Shown here in pieces: positions 32,518 to 41,362 of a stretch of 64,000 bases of DNA; within the stretch, counting starts at the first letter, position 1, and each line of letters begins with the position of its first letter. Source of the DNA: Lacticaseibacillus nasuensis JCM 17158 (lineage in GTDB: Bacteria; Bacillota; Bacilli; Lactobacillales; Lactobacillaceae). The notes beneath the pieces are model-generated. The model was not told where the DNA came from, made no database searches, and saw only the letters and a list, made by a program, of their open reading frames with translations. Position numbers and translations under genes: made by a program. The stretch covers positions 148,735-212,734 of the forward strand of contig NZ_AZDJ01000032.1 in the NCBI RefSeq assembly GCF_001434705.1, written 5' to 3'.

Positions 32518-34527
32518 ATGAACGGTGGTATCGCCTACCATTTGAAACAAATCATGACCACGGAGCAGCTCAACTTGACTCAAACCGCCAAGCTAATCGG
32601 CATCTCGGTCAGCAGTCTGCGCAAGGTCTTAAAGGATACGCCGCTAAGCCAGCCGATCATGTTCAAGATCAACCGGTTCATCGATGAGCATCGCGCTAGC
32701 GCAGCGACGCCGGATATTCACCCGATCAACAAACCGAGCTTCACCATCACCCAAACCAGCGAGCACCAGCCTGGCCAACAGCCGACCGAGGTGATTGAAC
32801 CTGGTAATGCTGCCGCAAACCGCAACCAGCGCACCAGTCAAACGACTAAGCGCCAAGCGGCCACCGAGCAGTCGACGAGTCGGCAAGCCAATGCCGGCCA
32901 GCCGGCGCGCGGGCGGCGCGGCCAAACCAGCAAAGCAAGCGACAACCAGCAACAACCGGCTCGCCGGGGCAAGCAAGCGGCCAATCGCCAGAACCAAACC
33001 AGCGAGCAGGCTAAGCCGAATCGCCAAAGCAAAGCCAGTGAGACCAAGCAGGCCACAAGCCAGCAAGGCAAGGCTAAGGCTGATCAGTCCACCAGCCAGC
33101 ACCAAACTCAGTCGACCAAAACCACCAGCAAGCGCGGCCAAGGTCGCAGCAAACAAGGCAGCCAAAGCCAAGCCGCTAAGGCCGAACCTAAGCGCGGGCG
33201 CAATCCCCGCAGCCAAGGGAACCAACGTGGCCGGCGCAACCAGGCGAATAGCGAATCCGCAGCAAACCGCACTACCGGAACGCAGACAACTAGCCAGAGT
33301 CAAAGCCAAAGCGTAACCAGCCAGGTGGCTAGCCAAAGCACCGCTAGCCAGACCCCACGCAGTCAAAGCACCCGGACTCGGCGCAACCAGCGCAGCCAAA
33401 GCCTTGCCAGTGCCACCGTCGCGGAATCGATGAGCCAAAGCCTGGCCCCACACAGTCAAAGTCAGGCCCGCATCGACGCGCCGGCGACCAGCCAGGCGCC
33501 ACGCCCTAAGGCAGTGGAAACCACCTTGCAGCTGTTCATCGACGAGTCCTTCGTCCATGGCAACAGCTACAACCGCAACATGTACATCGGCTTAACGGCC
33601 TTAGATCCCGATGACGGCCACGCCTTGGATCAGTTCAGCCACACCTTGTACCCGTTTGGCTGGCAGCCAGGCGATGAGGTCAAGGCCCGCGGCAAGGATC
33701 AGCAACAAGTCGCCACGTTGCTGCACGACGCCGCCAGCGACACCACCCATAACTTCGTGGTGTACTCACCGGTATCAGACGCCGGCAACTTCTCCATGGG
33801 CTTTGGCGTGTTGTACCCTTACCTCGCCGCCGTCTTGCGCGTACTTGATGCGCTGGACACCGTGCCAGACAAGGTGCGCATCGCCATCGACAAGCGCAAC
33901 GAAATCGAAGGCGAACAACTCGGCATCGCCGCGCGCATTTTGAACAGCTACCTCAAGTCCGCCACGGGCAAAAGCGTCATCTTCATGCTCCGCACCGCGG
34001 ATTCCAAGGAGGAGCTGGGCTTGCAGTTCAGCGATTTCGTCGCCCACTCCGCCTTGGCCTTCGACCAACCGGCACTCGCCGGTTTCGGCATTCAACGCCT
34101 CGCCGACATCGGCAGTGCATTAGGCGATGAGCTCATGATGTATAGCATGATTGGCCTGCAAAAATACTTGCTGGACGACCACGCCGCTGTCACTGACTCG
34201 CATCAATACCGCAGTCCACTGCTGGTCGCCGCTGATCGCTTATTCCGCTTGACCAGCAAGGCCGTCAGCCTGCGCGAGATTCCGGCCGAGGCCTTGGCCC
34301 AAGCCAAGCTCGTGTTGAACCAGTTGCTGCAGGTGGCGCCAAGCTCCGTGTCTGGCGGCATCAATAACATGCCGTTCCAGAATTGGTACGACATGGTCGC
34401 TCGTAGCGCCGCGTTCCTGCACTACACCGACGAGTCGTTGCCAAACGCCGAAATCGATCCAGACGCCATGCAAATTGCCAACGACGCCTTAAACAACATC
34501 GCCAATTTATTAGCTTCAGCCAAATAA
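32518..34527 (+). CDS. DUF3800 protein with N-terminal helix-turn-helix and long disordered linker
   Basis: A 669-residue protein in three parts. Residues 1-65 look like a short DNA-binding domain (TQTAKLIGISVSSLRKVLK). Residues about 65-335 are low complexity, nearly all Gln, Ser, Ala, Arg, Asn, Lys and Thr. The C-terminal 330 residues form a DUF3800 domain: LFIDESF (Asp342, Glu343), IAIDKRNEIEG and FSDFVAHSALAF carry the acidic residues of this RNase H-like fold. DUF3800 proteins are suspected nucleases, sometimes linked to mobile elements or defence; none of those is visible beside it. RBS AGGAGG. An 11-base inverted repeat follows. Confidence 0.85.
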   Translation: MNGGIAYHLKQIMTTEQLNLTQTAKLIGISVSSLRKVLKDTPLSQPIMFKINRFIDEHRASAATPDIHPINKPSFTITQTSEHQPGQQPTEVIEPGNAAANRNQRTSQTTKRQAATEQSTSRQANAGQPARGRRGQTSKASDNQQQPARRGKQAANRQNQTSEQAKPNRQSKASETKQATSQQGKAKADQSTSQHQTQSTKTTSKRGQGRSKQGSQSQAAKAEPKRGRNPRSQGNQRGRRNQANSESAANRTTGTQTTSQSQSQSVTSQVASQSTASQTPRSQSTRTRRNQRSQSLASATVAESMSQSLAPHSQSQARIDAPATSQAPRPKAVETTLQLFIDESFVHGNSYNRNMYIGLTALDPDDGHALDQFSHTLYPFGWQPGDEVKARGKDQQQVATLLHDAASDTTHNFVVYSPVSDAGNFSMGFGVLYPYLAAVLRVLDALDTVPDKVRIAIDKRNEIEGEQLGIAARILNSYLKSATGKSVIFMLRTADSKEELGLQFSDFVAHSALAFDQPALAGFGIQRLADIGSALGDELMMYSMIGLQKYLLDDHAAVTDSHQYRSPLLVAADRLFRLTSKAVSLREIPAEALAQAKLVLNQLLQVAPSSVSGGINNMPFQNWYDMVARSAAFLHYTDESLPNAEIDPDAMQIANDALNNIANLLASAK

Positions 34528-34532
34528 CTCGT

Positions 34533-34563
34533 TGACAGGCGTGACTGCAGTCGCGCCTGTTTG
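34533..34563 (+). terminator. Stem-loop between the DUF3800 gene and nrnA
   Basis: ACAGGCG-T-GACTGCAGTC-G-CGCCTGT forms a stem with a palindromic inner part, followed by TTTG only. It may be a weak terminator or attenuator; nrnA begins 16 bases later. Confidence 0.55.
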
Positions 34564-34578
34564 CGTACGGAGGACCGC

Positions 34579-35511
34579 ATGCCCACAACTTTTACTCAAC
34601 TACGCGCGACCTTTGCCGCCTACGACACGATCATTATTCACCGCCACATTAACCCCGACCCCGACGCATTCGGCGCGCAAATGGGCTTGGCCGCCTTGTT
34701 GCGGGCCGCCTACCCGAACAAGCACGTCTACACGGTAGGGGAGCCGGTAGCGACGTTAAACTGGATTGGCCGCCCGCAAACCATCCCCGACTCGGTATAC
34801 GCCGGCGCCTTGGTGGTGGTCATCGATACCGCCAATCAGGCCCGCATCGCCGACTCGCGCTACACGCTGGGCGCCAAGCTGATGAAAATCGATCATCACC
34901 CGGACCGCGAGCCCTTTGGTGACATCAGCTATGTCGACACCAGTGCCTCGAGTAGCGCCGAAATCGTTGCCTTACTGGCAGCGGCCAGCCCGGACTGGCC
35001 GCTGGATCAAACCAGTGCCGCCGCGTTGTACGCCGGCATCATCGGCGATACCGGCCGCTTCTTATACGACCTCGCCACGGCCCGCACTCACCGCGTCGTG
35101 GCCGACCTGATGGCCACCGGCATCGACGCGCCTGCAATCGGTCGCCAGGAAGAAGAAATCAGCCTGGCCGAAGCCAGGCTGATCAGTGACGCCTTGCAAA
35201 CCGTCACCGTGACGGCCGGCGTCGGTGCCCTCACCTTCACCCAGGCGAAGCTCAAGGCCTTGGACCTGGCGCCCGGCGAGGAACAACTCGCGTTAAGTTA
35301 CATCGGTCAGCTGCGCCCGGTGCGCGTTTGGGCCCTGTTTACGCAACGCCCAGACGGTCGCTACCGCGTCGAGTTGCGCAGCAAAGCCGCCAACATCAAC
35401 GGCATCGCCGTCGCCCATGGTGGCGGTGGCCACCCGTTAGCCAGCGGGGCCGTCGCCGAGAACGCGCAGGAATGCGCGCAAATTGTTCGTGAGCTAAGCG
35501 CCTTAAGTTAA
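34579..35511 (+). CDS. nrnA: DHH/DHHA1 phosphoesterase, NrnA type
   Basis: A 310-residue protein starting at ATG 34579 after GGAGG. The DHH domain has IIIHRHINPDPDAFGAQ, VVVIDTANQ and KIDHHPD, and the DHHA1 domain ends in GGGGHPLASGA. Members degrade nano-RNAs and 3'-phosphoadenosine 5'-phosphate (pAp), and some act on linear dinucleotides from c-di-AMP. It is cytoplasmic and Mn-dependent. Co-transcription with the DUF3800 gene is possible if the intervening stem does not terminate fully. Confidence 0.93.
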   Translation: MPTTFTQLRATFAAYDTIIIHRHINPDPDAFGAQMGLAALLRAAYPNKHVYTVGEPVATLNWIGRPQTIPDSVYAGALVVVIDTANQARIADSRYTLGAKLMKIDHHPDREPFGDISYVDTSASSSAEIVALLAAASPDWPLDQTSAAALYAGIIGDTGRFLYDLATARTHRVVADLMATGIDAPAIGRQEEEISLAEARLISDALQTVTVTAGVGALTFTQAKLKALDLAPGEEQLALSYIGQLRPVRVWALFTQRPDGRYRVELRSKAANINGIAVAHGGGGHPLASGAVAENAQECAQIVRELSALS

Positions 35512-35518
35512 ATTTGCC

Positions 35519-35553
35519 GCGTCACCGTCACTTGCTTGGCGGTGGCGTTTTTT
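35519..35553 (+). terminator. Rho-independent terminator of nrnA
   Basis: CGTCACCG and CGGTGGCG pair (one G-T) around a 12-base loop and are followed by T6. It also lies at the end of the convergent araC-family gene. Confidence 0.85.
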
Positions 35554-36424
35554 ACTGGCGAACCTGCTCCAGCGCCGCGACTTGCGAATGCACATCGATG
35601 CCCGGGTCCACCTGCTTGTTGTTCAAAAACGTGTGCGTGTAGGCCAACCGGTACTGGCGCGGACTCAGCGCGACCTTGGCCTTAAACAGCCGCGAGAAAT
35701 ACTTCTCATCGGCAAAATAGGCGCGGTGGGCCACCTCTTGCACCGGCCGGTCGGTGGTCAACAACAGGTACTTGGCGTAATCCAGCCGCACCGCGTTCAT
35801 GTACCCCTTCACCGTGAGGCCGGTTTGCTGCCGGAACTGGCGCGTCAGGTAGTCGGCGTTGAGGTGAAACGCGGCGGCCACCTGCGGCACCGTCAGCGGC
35901 TGCGCCATGTGCACCCGAATCCACTCCTTGACCTGATTGATCGTCGATTGTTGCTGGCCCACTCCCGCCGCCTGGTTGGCCGCGTCGTTGGCAAGCTGCA
36001 ACACCGCCACCGTGGCCTGATAATCGGCTAACGCCGCCAAGCGGTGCTCACCATGCGCGATATCTAAGAGTTGCTTGGCGGCAATCACCGCCTGCGCCTG
36101 ATCCGCTAGGTGGAAAAACCGCGGTAGCCGCACCGGCCGCTCCACGCTGGTCGGCACCACATGAAACCAGATGAAGGCGCTGGGCACCAACGTCGGCCGC
36201 GTGCCGCGAATCGTTTCGTGGGGAAACACGGTGAGCACGTCACCGGGTTCGACCTGATAGCCTGCCGCGCCTACCGCCAGCGCCACGCTGCCTTGCAGGC
36301 CGATGATGAGCTCAAGGTCAGCCCCATGTGTCATCACGTGATGTTGCCAGCCGAGGTCCGCGGTAAACTGGCCGCTGCGTAAATAATGTACCGGCGTCGC
36401 GACGCCGAATTGCCAACTCGTCAT
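35552..36424 (-). CDS. AraC/XylS-family transcriptional regulator
   Basis: A 290-residue regulator. The N-terminal cupin-like sensor (about 10-120, with VEPGDVLTVFPHET) precedes two AraC helix-turn-helix motifs at about 180-275 (LTVPQVAAAFHLNADYLTRQFRQQ and VQEVAHRAYFADEKYFSRLFK, quoted in parts of the longer region). It is transcribed divergently from the GH127 gene over a 108-base gap, so it probably controls that gene in response to an arabinose-containing sugar. ATG 36424 is favoured over TTG 36427 by the spacing to AAAGGAG. Confidence 0.92.
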   Translation of the reverse strand: MTSWQFGVATPVHYLRSGQFTADLGWQHHVMTHGADLELIIGLQGSVALAVGAAGYQVEPGDVLTVFPHETIRGTRPTLVPSAFIWFHVVPTSVERPVRLPRFFHLADQAQAVIAAKQLLDIAHGEHRLAALADYQATVAVLQLANDAANQAAGVGQQQSTINQVKEWIRVHMAQPLTVPQVAAAFHLNADYLTRQFRQQTGLTVKGYMNAVRLDYAKYLLLTTDRPVQEVAHRAYFADEKYFSRLFKAKVALSPRQYRLAYTHTFLNNKQVDPGIDVHSQVAALEQVRQ

Positions 36425-36485
36425 CAATTGCTCCTTTTACGAAAAAGTCCACTTTATCTATCAGTATAGCAGTTTGTTTCCCTGC

Positions 36486-36499
36486 GGTCAGCGCTTACA
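36486..36499 (-). promoter_or_regulatory. cre (CcpA) site in the AraC-GH127 intergenic region
   Basis: On the minus strand TGTAAGCGCTGACC matches the cre consensus TGNAANCGNTNNCA at all fixed positions but the last. It lies 34 bases upstream of the GH127 start and 62 bases from the regulator start, so carbon catabolite repression of GH127, and perhaps its regulator, is likely. Confidence 0.6.
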
Positions 36500-36532
36500 A
36501 TACAGTAAAGCGAATCTATAGGAGGTCCCAAG

Positions 36533-38470
36533 ATGTCCAAGACTACTGTAACTGACCCATTTTGGCAGGGCTATCGCCAGCTGGTGCGCGAGCGTATGAT
36601 TCCGTATCAGTGGTCGGTGATCAGCGACGAAGCCGACGTGCACATCGAAACGGAAAACGACAACACGCCGATCGCTGCCATCGAGCACAGCCATGCCATT
36701 CAGAACCTGAAGATTGCCGCCGGCCAGGCCACCGGGGATTTTTATGGCTTCTGGTTTCAAGACTCCGACGTCTACAAGTGGCTGGAAGCCGTCGCCTACA
36801 CGCTGGCCGATGAGCCAGATGCCGCCTTGCAAGCCAAGGCTGATGGCGTTATCGCCTTAATTGCGGCCGCCCAGGAACCTGACGGCTACCTCGACACGTA
36901 CTTTCAGATTCGCGCCCCACAGCGCAAGTTCCAACACGTGTCCGAAAGTCATGAATTATATTGCATGGGCCACTACATCGAAGCCGGTATTGCTTACCAC
37001 GCCGCCACCGGCAACGAGCAGGCGCTGACCATTGCCGTGAAAATGGCGGATTGCATCGACGCCCACTTCGGTCCAGAGGCAGGCAAGCTGCATGGCTACC
37101 CCGGGCATCCCGAACTCGAGCTGGCCTTGGCCAAGCTCGCCGACGTTACCGGCGCCACGAAGTACAGCCAGCTGGCCAAGTATATGCTCGATCAGCGCGG
37201 CACGCAGCCGAACTTCTTCGCCCAACAAGCCAAGGCAGCGACGCACAGCGGCGATAGTTACTGGGCCGGCGGCGAGCCAGCGGCGGCTTATTTGCAAAAC
37301 CGGGTGCCGGTGCGCGACCTTGACCACGCCGAGGGCCACGCGGTGCGCATGGTGTATTTGTTGGTGGGAATGGTCCACGTGGCGCGGCAAACCGGCGATG
37401 CCAGCCTGCTGGATGCGGCCAAGCGGCTGTGGCAAGACATCACCCAAAAGCAGATGTACGTCACTGGCGGCGTCGGGGCAACCAGTGCCGGCGAGGCGTT
37501 CACCTTCGATTATGATTTGCCAAACGATACGATGTACTGCGAAACGTGTGCCAGTTGCGCCATGGCGTTTTTAGCCAAGCAGTTGCTGCTCACCGAACCC
37601 AAGGGGGAATACGGCGACGTGCTGGAGCGCGAACTGTATAACGGCACGATCAGCGGCATGGCGCTAGACGGCGAGCACTTCTTCTACGTCAACCCACTCG
37701 CCGTGAACCCTGAAGCCAGTGCCAAGGACCCAACGAAGTCCCATGTGAAAGTGACGCGGCCGGCTTGGTTTGGGTGTGCCTGCTGCCCACCCAACCTCGC
37801 GCGGCTGGTTGCATCGGTAGATCAGTATATTTACACCGAGTCGGCCGACACCATCTATAACCACTTGTTCATCGGCTCGACGCGGCAGTTTGCCAATGGG
37901 TTAACGATTACGATTGACGGCAACTACCCGTGGTCCGGCGACTTGACCTACACGTTTGCCGCCGAGCAGCCAGTGGCCACCACGCTGGCGATTCGCATCC
38001 CCGCCTGGTCTCAGCACACCACCGCCACCATTAACGGAACGGCCGTGCCGATTCAGACCGAGGACGGCTTCTGGCGCATCACCCGCCAGTTTGACGCGAC
38101 CACCAAGATTACGCTCCACCTCGACATGGCGCCACGCCGCGTGGTCGCCGATCCGCGGATTACTGCCGACCTCGGTAAGGTCAGCGTGATGCGCGGGCCC
38201 GTGGTCTATTGCCTGGAACAAGCCGACAATGGTCCCCACCTGCCATGGCTGAGCCTGCCCACGTCCGCACCGCTGACCACGCAGGTCGACACGACGACGT
38301 TTAGCGTACCGGTGACCACCATTACCGCCCCAGGCAACCGGCTGGCCGGCCCGCAAGCCGCACCATACACCGCCACAGCCAGTGCGCCGACTCTGACCTT
38401 CATCCCCTACTTCGCCTGGGCTAACCGCACGCCTGGCGAGATGCAGGTGTGGGTCACCGCTAACGCCTGA
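36533..38470 (+). CDS. Beta-L-arabinofuranosidase, glycoside hydrolase family 127
   Basis: A 645-residue GH127 (HypBA1-like) enzyme without signal peptide, so cytoplasmic. It begins with the family block TDPFWQGYRQLVRERMIPYQW; the zinc and catalytic Cys/Glu cluster is visible as YCETCASCAM and FGCACCPPNLARL, and HEQYCMGHYIEAGIA-like ESHELYCMGHYIEAG is intact. Known members split beta-1,2-linked L-arabinofuranose from plant hydroxyproline-rich glycoproteins. It is the only plus-strand gene of the arabinose region, divergent from the AraC regulator and behind a cre-like site. Confidence 0.93.
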   Translation: MSKTTVTDPFWQGYRQLVRERMIPYQWSVISDEADVHIETENDNTPIAAIEHSHAIQNLKIAAGQATGDFYGFWFQDSDVYKWLEAVAYTLADEPDAALQAKADGVIALIAAAQEPDGYLDTYFQIRAPQRKFQHVSESHELYCMGHYIEAGIAYHAATGNEQALTIAVKMADCIDAHFGPEAGKLHGYPGHPELELALAKLADVTGATKYSQLAKYMLDQRGTQPNFFAQQAKAATHSGDSYWAGGEPAAAYLQNRVPVRDLDHAEGHAVRMVYLLVGMVHVARQTGDASLLDAAKRLWQDITQKQMYVTGGVGATSAGEAFTFDYDLPNDTMYCETCASCAMAFLAKQLLLTEPKGEYGDVLERELYNGTISGMALDGEHFFYVNPLAVNPEASAKDPTKSHVKVTRPAWFGCACCPPNLARLVASVDQYIYTESADTIYNHLFIGSTRQFANGLTITIDGNYPWSGDLTYTFAAEQPVATTLAIRIPAWSQHTTATINGTAVPIQTEDGFWRITRQFDATTKITLHLDMAPRRVVADPRITADLGKVSVMRGPVVYCLEQADNGPHLPWLSLPTSAPLTTQVDTTTFSVPVTTITAPGNRLAGPQAAPYTATASAPTLTFIPYFAWANRTPGEMQVWVTANA

Positions 38471-38486
38471 CTCGCCACCAATCAAA

Positions 38487-38518
38487 AATGGCAACCACCC
38501 ACTGGTGATTGCCACTTT
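38487..38518. terminator. Bidirectional rho-independent terminator
   Basis: TGGCAACCACC and GGTGATTGCCA pair with one mismatch around CACT, flanked by AAAA and T7. It separates the convergent GH127 and lacM genes. Confidence 0.9.
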
Positions 38519-38520
38519 TT

Positions 38521-39471
38521 TTATGGATTGATCACGAAGGCAAATTCGCAATCTTGGTCGCTTGGAATCGTGTAGGCAGGCTGCACTGGCGCCCCCCAGC
38601 TATCGATACCGCCAACGCCGCGCACGGCGCCGTATACCGTAAACACGGTCCGCCGCACCGGCGGTAGCTCTTCTAGGTGCGTGGCGTTTTCCAACTCGCT
38701 GGGCAGATACGGCAGGCAACTGAAGGCGAATGGCCCGTCAGCACCGCGCACGGTGAGCGTGTACGGCGTATCCGCGTGGTCGGCGTTATTCAGCGTCGTC
38801 TCACGGGTCAGGCGCACCCAGTCGCAACTCATGTGCATCCCGCATTCCTGTGGCACCAGGTACGGCGTCACTGGCATGCCTTGCACCGTGCAGACTTGCT
38901 TGCTGCCGCTGCGGCGATCCGGATAGGTTTCACCGGGCAAGCCGGCGTAGTCGAAGCGCGTCGTCGGCGTCGGCATCACCAGCCGCAACCCGAAGGCCGG
39001 CAGCTGGGGTAACCCCGCGGTGCCGAGGTAGCGAACGCGCACGGTCAACGCGCCACCGGCCGCCACCGTGTAGCGGACGATGACCTTGGCCACGGGATTC
39101 GTCGGCGTTTCGTAGGTGTAGCTGACGCCCACCGTGTCGGCGGTCGCACCGGGGCCAAAATCGTTATTGGCCGGTGCCAGCGGCTGTGGCACGGTTTGAC
39201 CATCAGCAGTGATGCTCATGGCCACCACGTGACTGAACAGGTCTGCGCCTAGCCACTGCGCTGCCGAACGCGAGAAGCCATTGCCGCGGTCGTTATCCGT
39301 GGTCGCCCGCCAAAATGCAGGTTGCGGCGCACGATACAGCCACTCCTTGCCGTTAATCACCAAGGAAACTGGTCCCTGACCGTAATCAAACAAGTAGTCA
39401 AAGCCAGCACCGTGCAGCCCCAGCTGCTCTTCGCCATAAACGACGCGTAATTTAGTCATCGTATCGGGCAT
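38521..39471 (-). CDS. lacM: Beta-galactosidase small subunit
   Basis: A 316-residue LacM, homologous to the C-terminal domain of the GH2 LacZ. It begins LRVVYGEEQLGLHGAGFDYLFD, and ATTDNDRGNGFSRSAAQWLGAD, FGLRLVMP and GPQECG-type LVPQECGMHMSCDWVRL are family marks. With LacL it forms the active heterodimer in the cytoplasm. The start is ambiguous: ATG 39471 is used here, GTG 39480 and ATG 39459 are alternatives, and AGGAGGTGA lies upstream. It overlaps the lacL stop by 20 bases, giving coupled synthesis. Confidence 0.93.
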   Translation of the reverse strand: MPDTMTKLRVVYGEEQLGLHGAGFDYLFDYGQGPVSLVINGKEWLYRAPQPAFWRATTDNDRGNGFSRSAAQWLGADLFSHVVAMSITADGQTVPQPLAPANNDFGPGATADTVGVSYTYETPTNPVAKVIVRYTVAAGGALTVRVRYLGTAGLPQLPAFGLRLVMPTPTTRFDYAGLPGETYPDRRSGSKQVCTVQGMPVTPYLVPQECGMHMSCDWVRLTRETTLNNADHADTPYTLTVRGADGPFAFSCLPYLPSELENATHLEELPPVRRTVFTVYGAVRGVGGIDSWGAPVQPAYTIPSDQDCEFAFVINP

Positions 39472-41344
39472 AGTCTTCACTCACCTCCTGCAGTGCCGGT
39501 TTCGGCGTACCATCTGCAAACACAAGACCATCGCCGGAGAATTCATAGGCGGATGGCCGATCATCGAAATCGCCGCCATAGCGAACTACCGGTTGGCCGG
39601 TAATCGGATCCGTCACCGTCAGTGCCTGGTCCTTGAAGTCCCAGATGAAGCCGCCAACATAATCATCGAAGCGGTCGATGAGATCCAGGTACTCATTCAA
39701 GCCCCCGACGGAATTGCCCATGCTGTGCATATACTCACACAGCAGAAACGGCTTCTTCGCCTCGCCACTGAGGTACTCGGCCACCTCTGCCGGCGGCGTG
39801 TACATGCGACTTTCCAAGTCGGAAATCTGGTCTTCATACTGGCGGTTATGCACGACGCCTTCGTAGTGCACCAAGCGCGTCGGGTCGACGCGCTTATAAT
39901 ACGCGTTCATCGCCGCGATGTCGTCACCAGCATAAGACTCATTACCCAGCGACCAGAACAGAATCGACGGATGGTTTTTCAGCGTCTCGTATTGCGTCTT
40001 CGCGCGATCGAGCACCGCCGCTTCCCACTGCTTCACCGAACCTGGCACATTGTAAGTCGGCTCGATGCCGGCCGGTGTTTGCCAGGTGCCGTGAGTCTCT
40101 AAGTTGGTCTCTGCCATGACGTAGATGCCATTCGTGTCGCACAGGCGGTACCACTCCAGCTGGTCGGGATAGTGACACGTGCGCACCGCGTTAATGTGAT
40201 GCGTGCGAATCGTGGCCATGTCCGCAGCCATGTCAGCCTCAGTGATCGCACGGCCGCGCAGATTGCTCCACTCGTGGCGGTTGACGCCATTAATGATCAG
40301 CCGCTTGCCGTTGAGTAACACCATGTGGTCCGGCGTCACCTCGATGCGGCGAAAACCAGTGGCCGCCGTTGCGACTTCGCACACCGCGCCGGTGTCGTCG
40401 GTTACGGTCACCTGCACCTGGTACAAATACGGGTTGTGGTGGGACCACAGATGCGGCTGCGGCACCGTTAGCGTTGGCCAAGTCGTCGTGGCCTGCGCCG
40501 CGGTGACCTGGGTGGCTAAGACTTGGCCGCTAGCATCGGCCAACGTGACCGTCGCCTTGGCGTGGTTGGCCACCGGCGACAACTTCGCCGTCACTGCCAG
40601 CGTGCCGGCGGTAAAGTCAGCATTCGGCCGTGCGTCTAGCGCCAGGTCCACCACATGCGTGGCCGGCAACGACTGCAAGGTCACGCTGCGAAAAATACCG
40701 GTAAAGCGAAAGAAGTCTTGATCCTCTAACCAACTTGCCGTGCTGTGGCGAAATACTGCCACAGCAATGAGGTTTTTCCCGCGGTGGACGTATGGGGTTA
40801 AATCAAAGGCACTAGGGGTGAACGAATCCTCCGCGTAACCGACGAACTCGCCGTTACACCACAGATACATCGCCCGCTCGACACCGGCGAATTGAATCGT
40901 CAGTGGACGGTCGGCCCAGTCGTCGGTCAACGTGAAGGTCTTGCGATACAGTCCCACATAGTTGTCACTTGCCCGAGAAAACTGGCCCACCTGCGGGTTC
41001 GTTGCCGGCGTGGTGTACGCCGGCCGCCGGAACTCATGCCCGTCCCAGGGGTAAGACGTGTTGGTGTATTGAATCTTGGCGTAACCCGCCAATTCGATAT
41101 GCCCCGGTACGGCTATCGGCGCAAATCCTGCCTCATCAAACGCCGGCGCGTAAAACCCAGCGGGAATCAGCTCCGGGTCGGCGGCAAAGGCAAACTGCCA
41201 CTGACCATCCAGCGACCGGGTCAAACTAGACGACCCGGCCGCCGCCTCTTCGGGAGAGGCAAAAAACTGATGATCAGAATGCGCAGGCAATTCATTCACC
41301 CGAAACGTCTCGGGCTGATCCAACCAAGCTAAAGAAGCTTCCAT
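39452..41344 (-). CDS. lacL: Beta-galactosidase large subunit
   Basis: A 630-residue GH2 large subunit starting at ATG 41344 (GGAGG). Jelly-roll and TIM-barrel motifs are present: YTNTSYPWDG, RASDNYVGLYRKTFTL, NGVNRHEW, the acid/base LFWSLGNES (Glu) and the nucleophile region FLLCEYMHSMGNS. With LacM it hydrolyses beta-galactosides. It follows the endo-arabinanase gene in the minus direction but 427 bases away across a tandem repeat array. Next to arabinan genes, its likely job is to remove galactose from arabinogalactan-type oligosaccharides; lactose use is an alternative. Confidence 0.95.
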   Translation of the reverse strand: MEASLAWLDQPETFRVNELPAHSDHQFFASPEEAAAGSSSLTRSLDGQWQFAFAADPELIPAGFYAPAFDEAGFAPIAVPGHIELAGYAKIQYTNTSYPWDGHEFRRPAYTTPATNPQVGQFSRASDNYVGLYRKTFTLTDDWADRPLTIQFAGVERAMYLWCNGEFVGYAEDSFTPSAFDLTPYVHRGKNLIAVAVFRHSTASWLEDQDFFRFTGIFRSVTLQSLPATHVVDLALDARPNADFTAGTLAVTAKLSPVANHAKATVTLADASGQVLATQVTAAQATTTWPTLTVPQPHLWSHHNPYLYQVQVTVTDDTGAVCEVATAATGFRRIEVTPDHMVLLNGKRLIINGVNRHEWSNLRGRAITEADMAADMATIRTHHINAVRTCHYPDQLEWYRLCDTNGIYVMAETNLETHGTWQTPAGIEPTYNVPGSVKQWEAAVLDRAKTQYETLKNHPSILFWSLGNESYAGDDIAAMNAYYKRVDPTRLVHYEGVVHNRQYEDQISDLESRMYTPPAEVAEYLSGEAKKPFLLCEYMHSMGNSVGGLNEYLDLIDRFDDYVGGFIWDFKDQALTVTDPITGQPVVRYGGDFDDRPSAYEFSGDGLVFADGTPKPALQEVSEDYARYDD

Positions 41345-41362
41345 GGAATTCCTCCTGTTCAA

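Noticed and set aside
32700..33520. DNA repeat or frameshift in the DUF3800 gene
   Set aside because: The frame stays open, codons vary while residues repeat in type only; it is a low-complexity protein segment and not a nucleotide tandem repeat.
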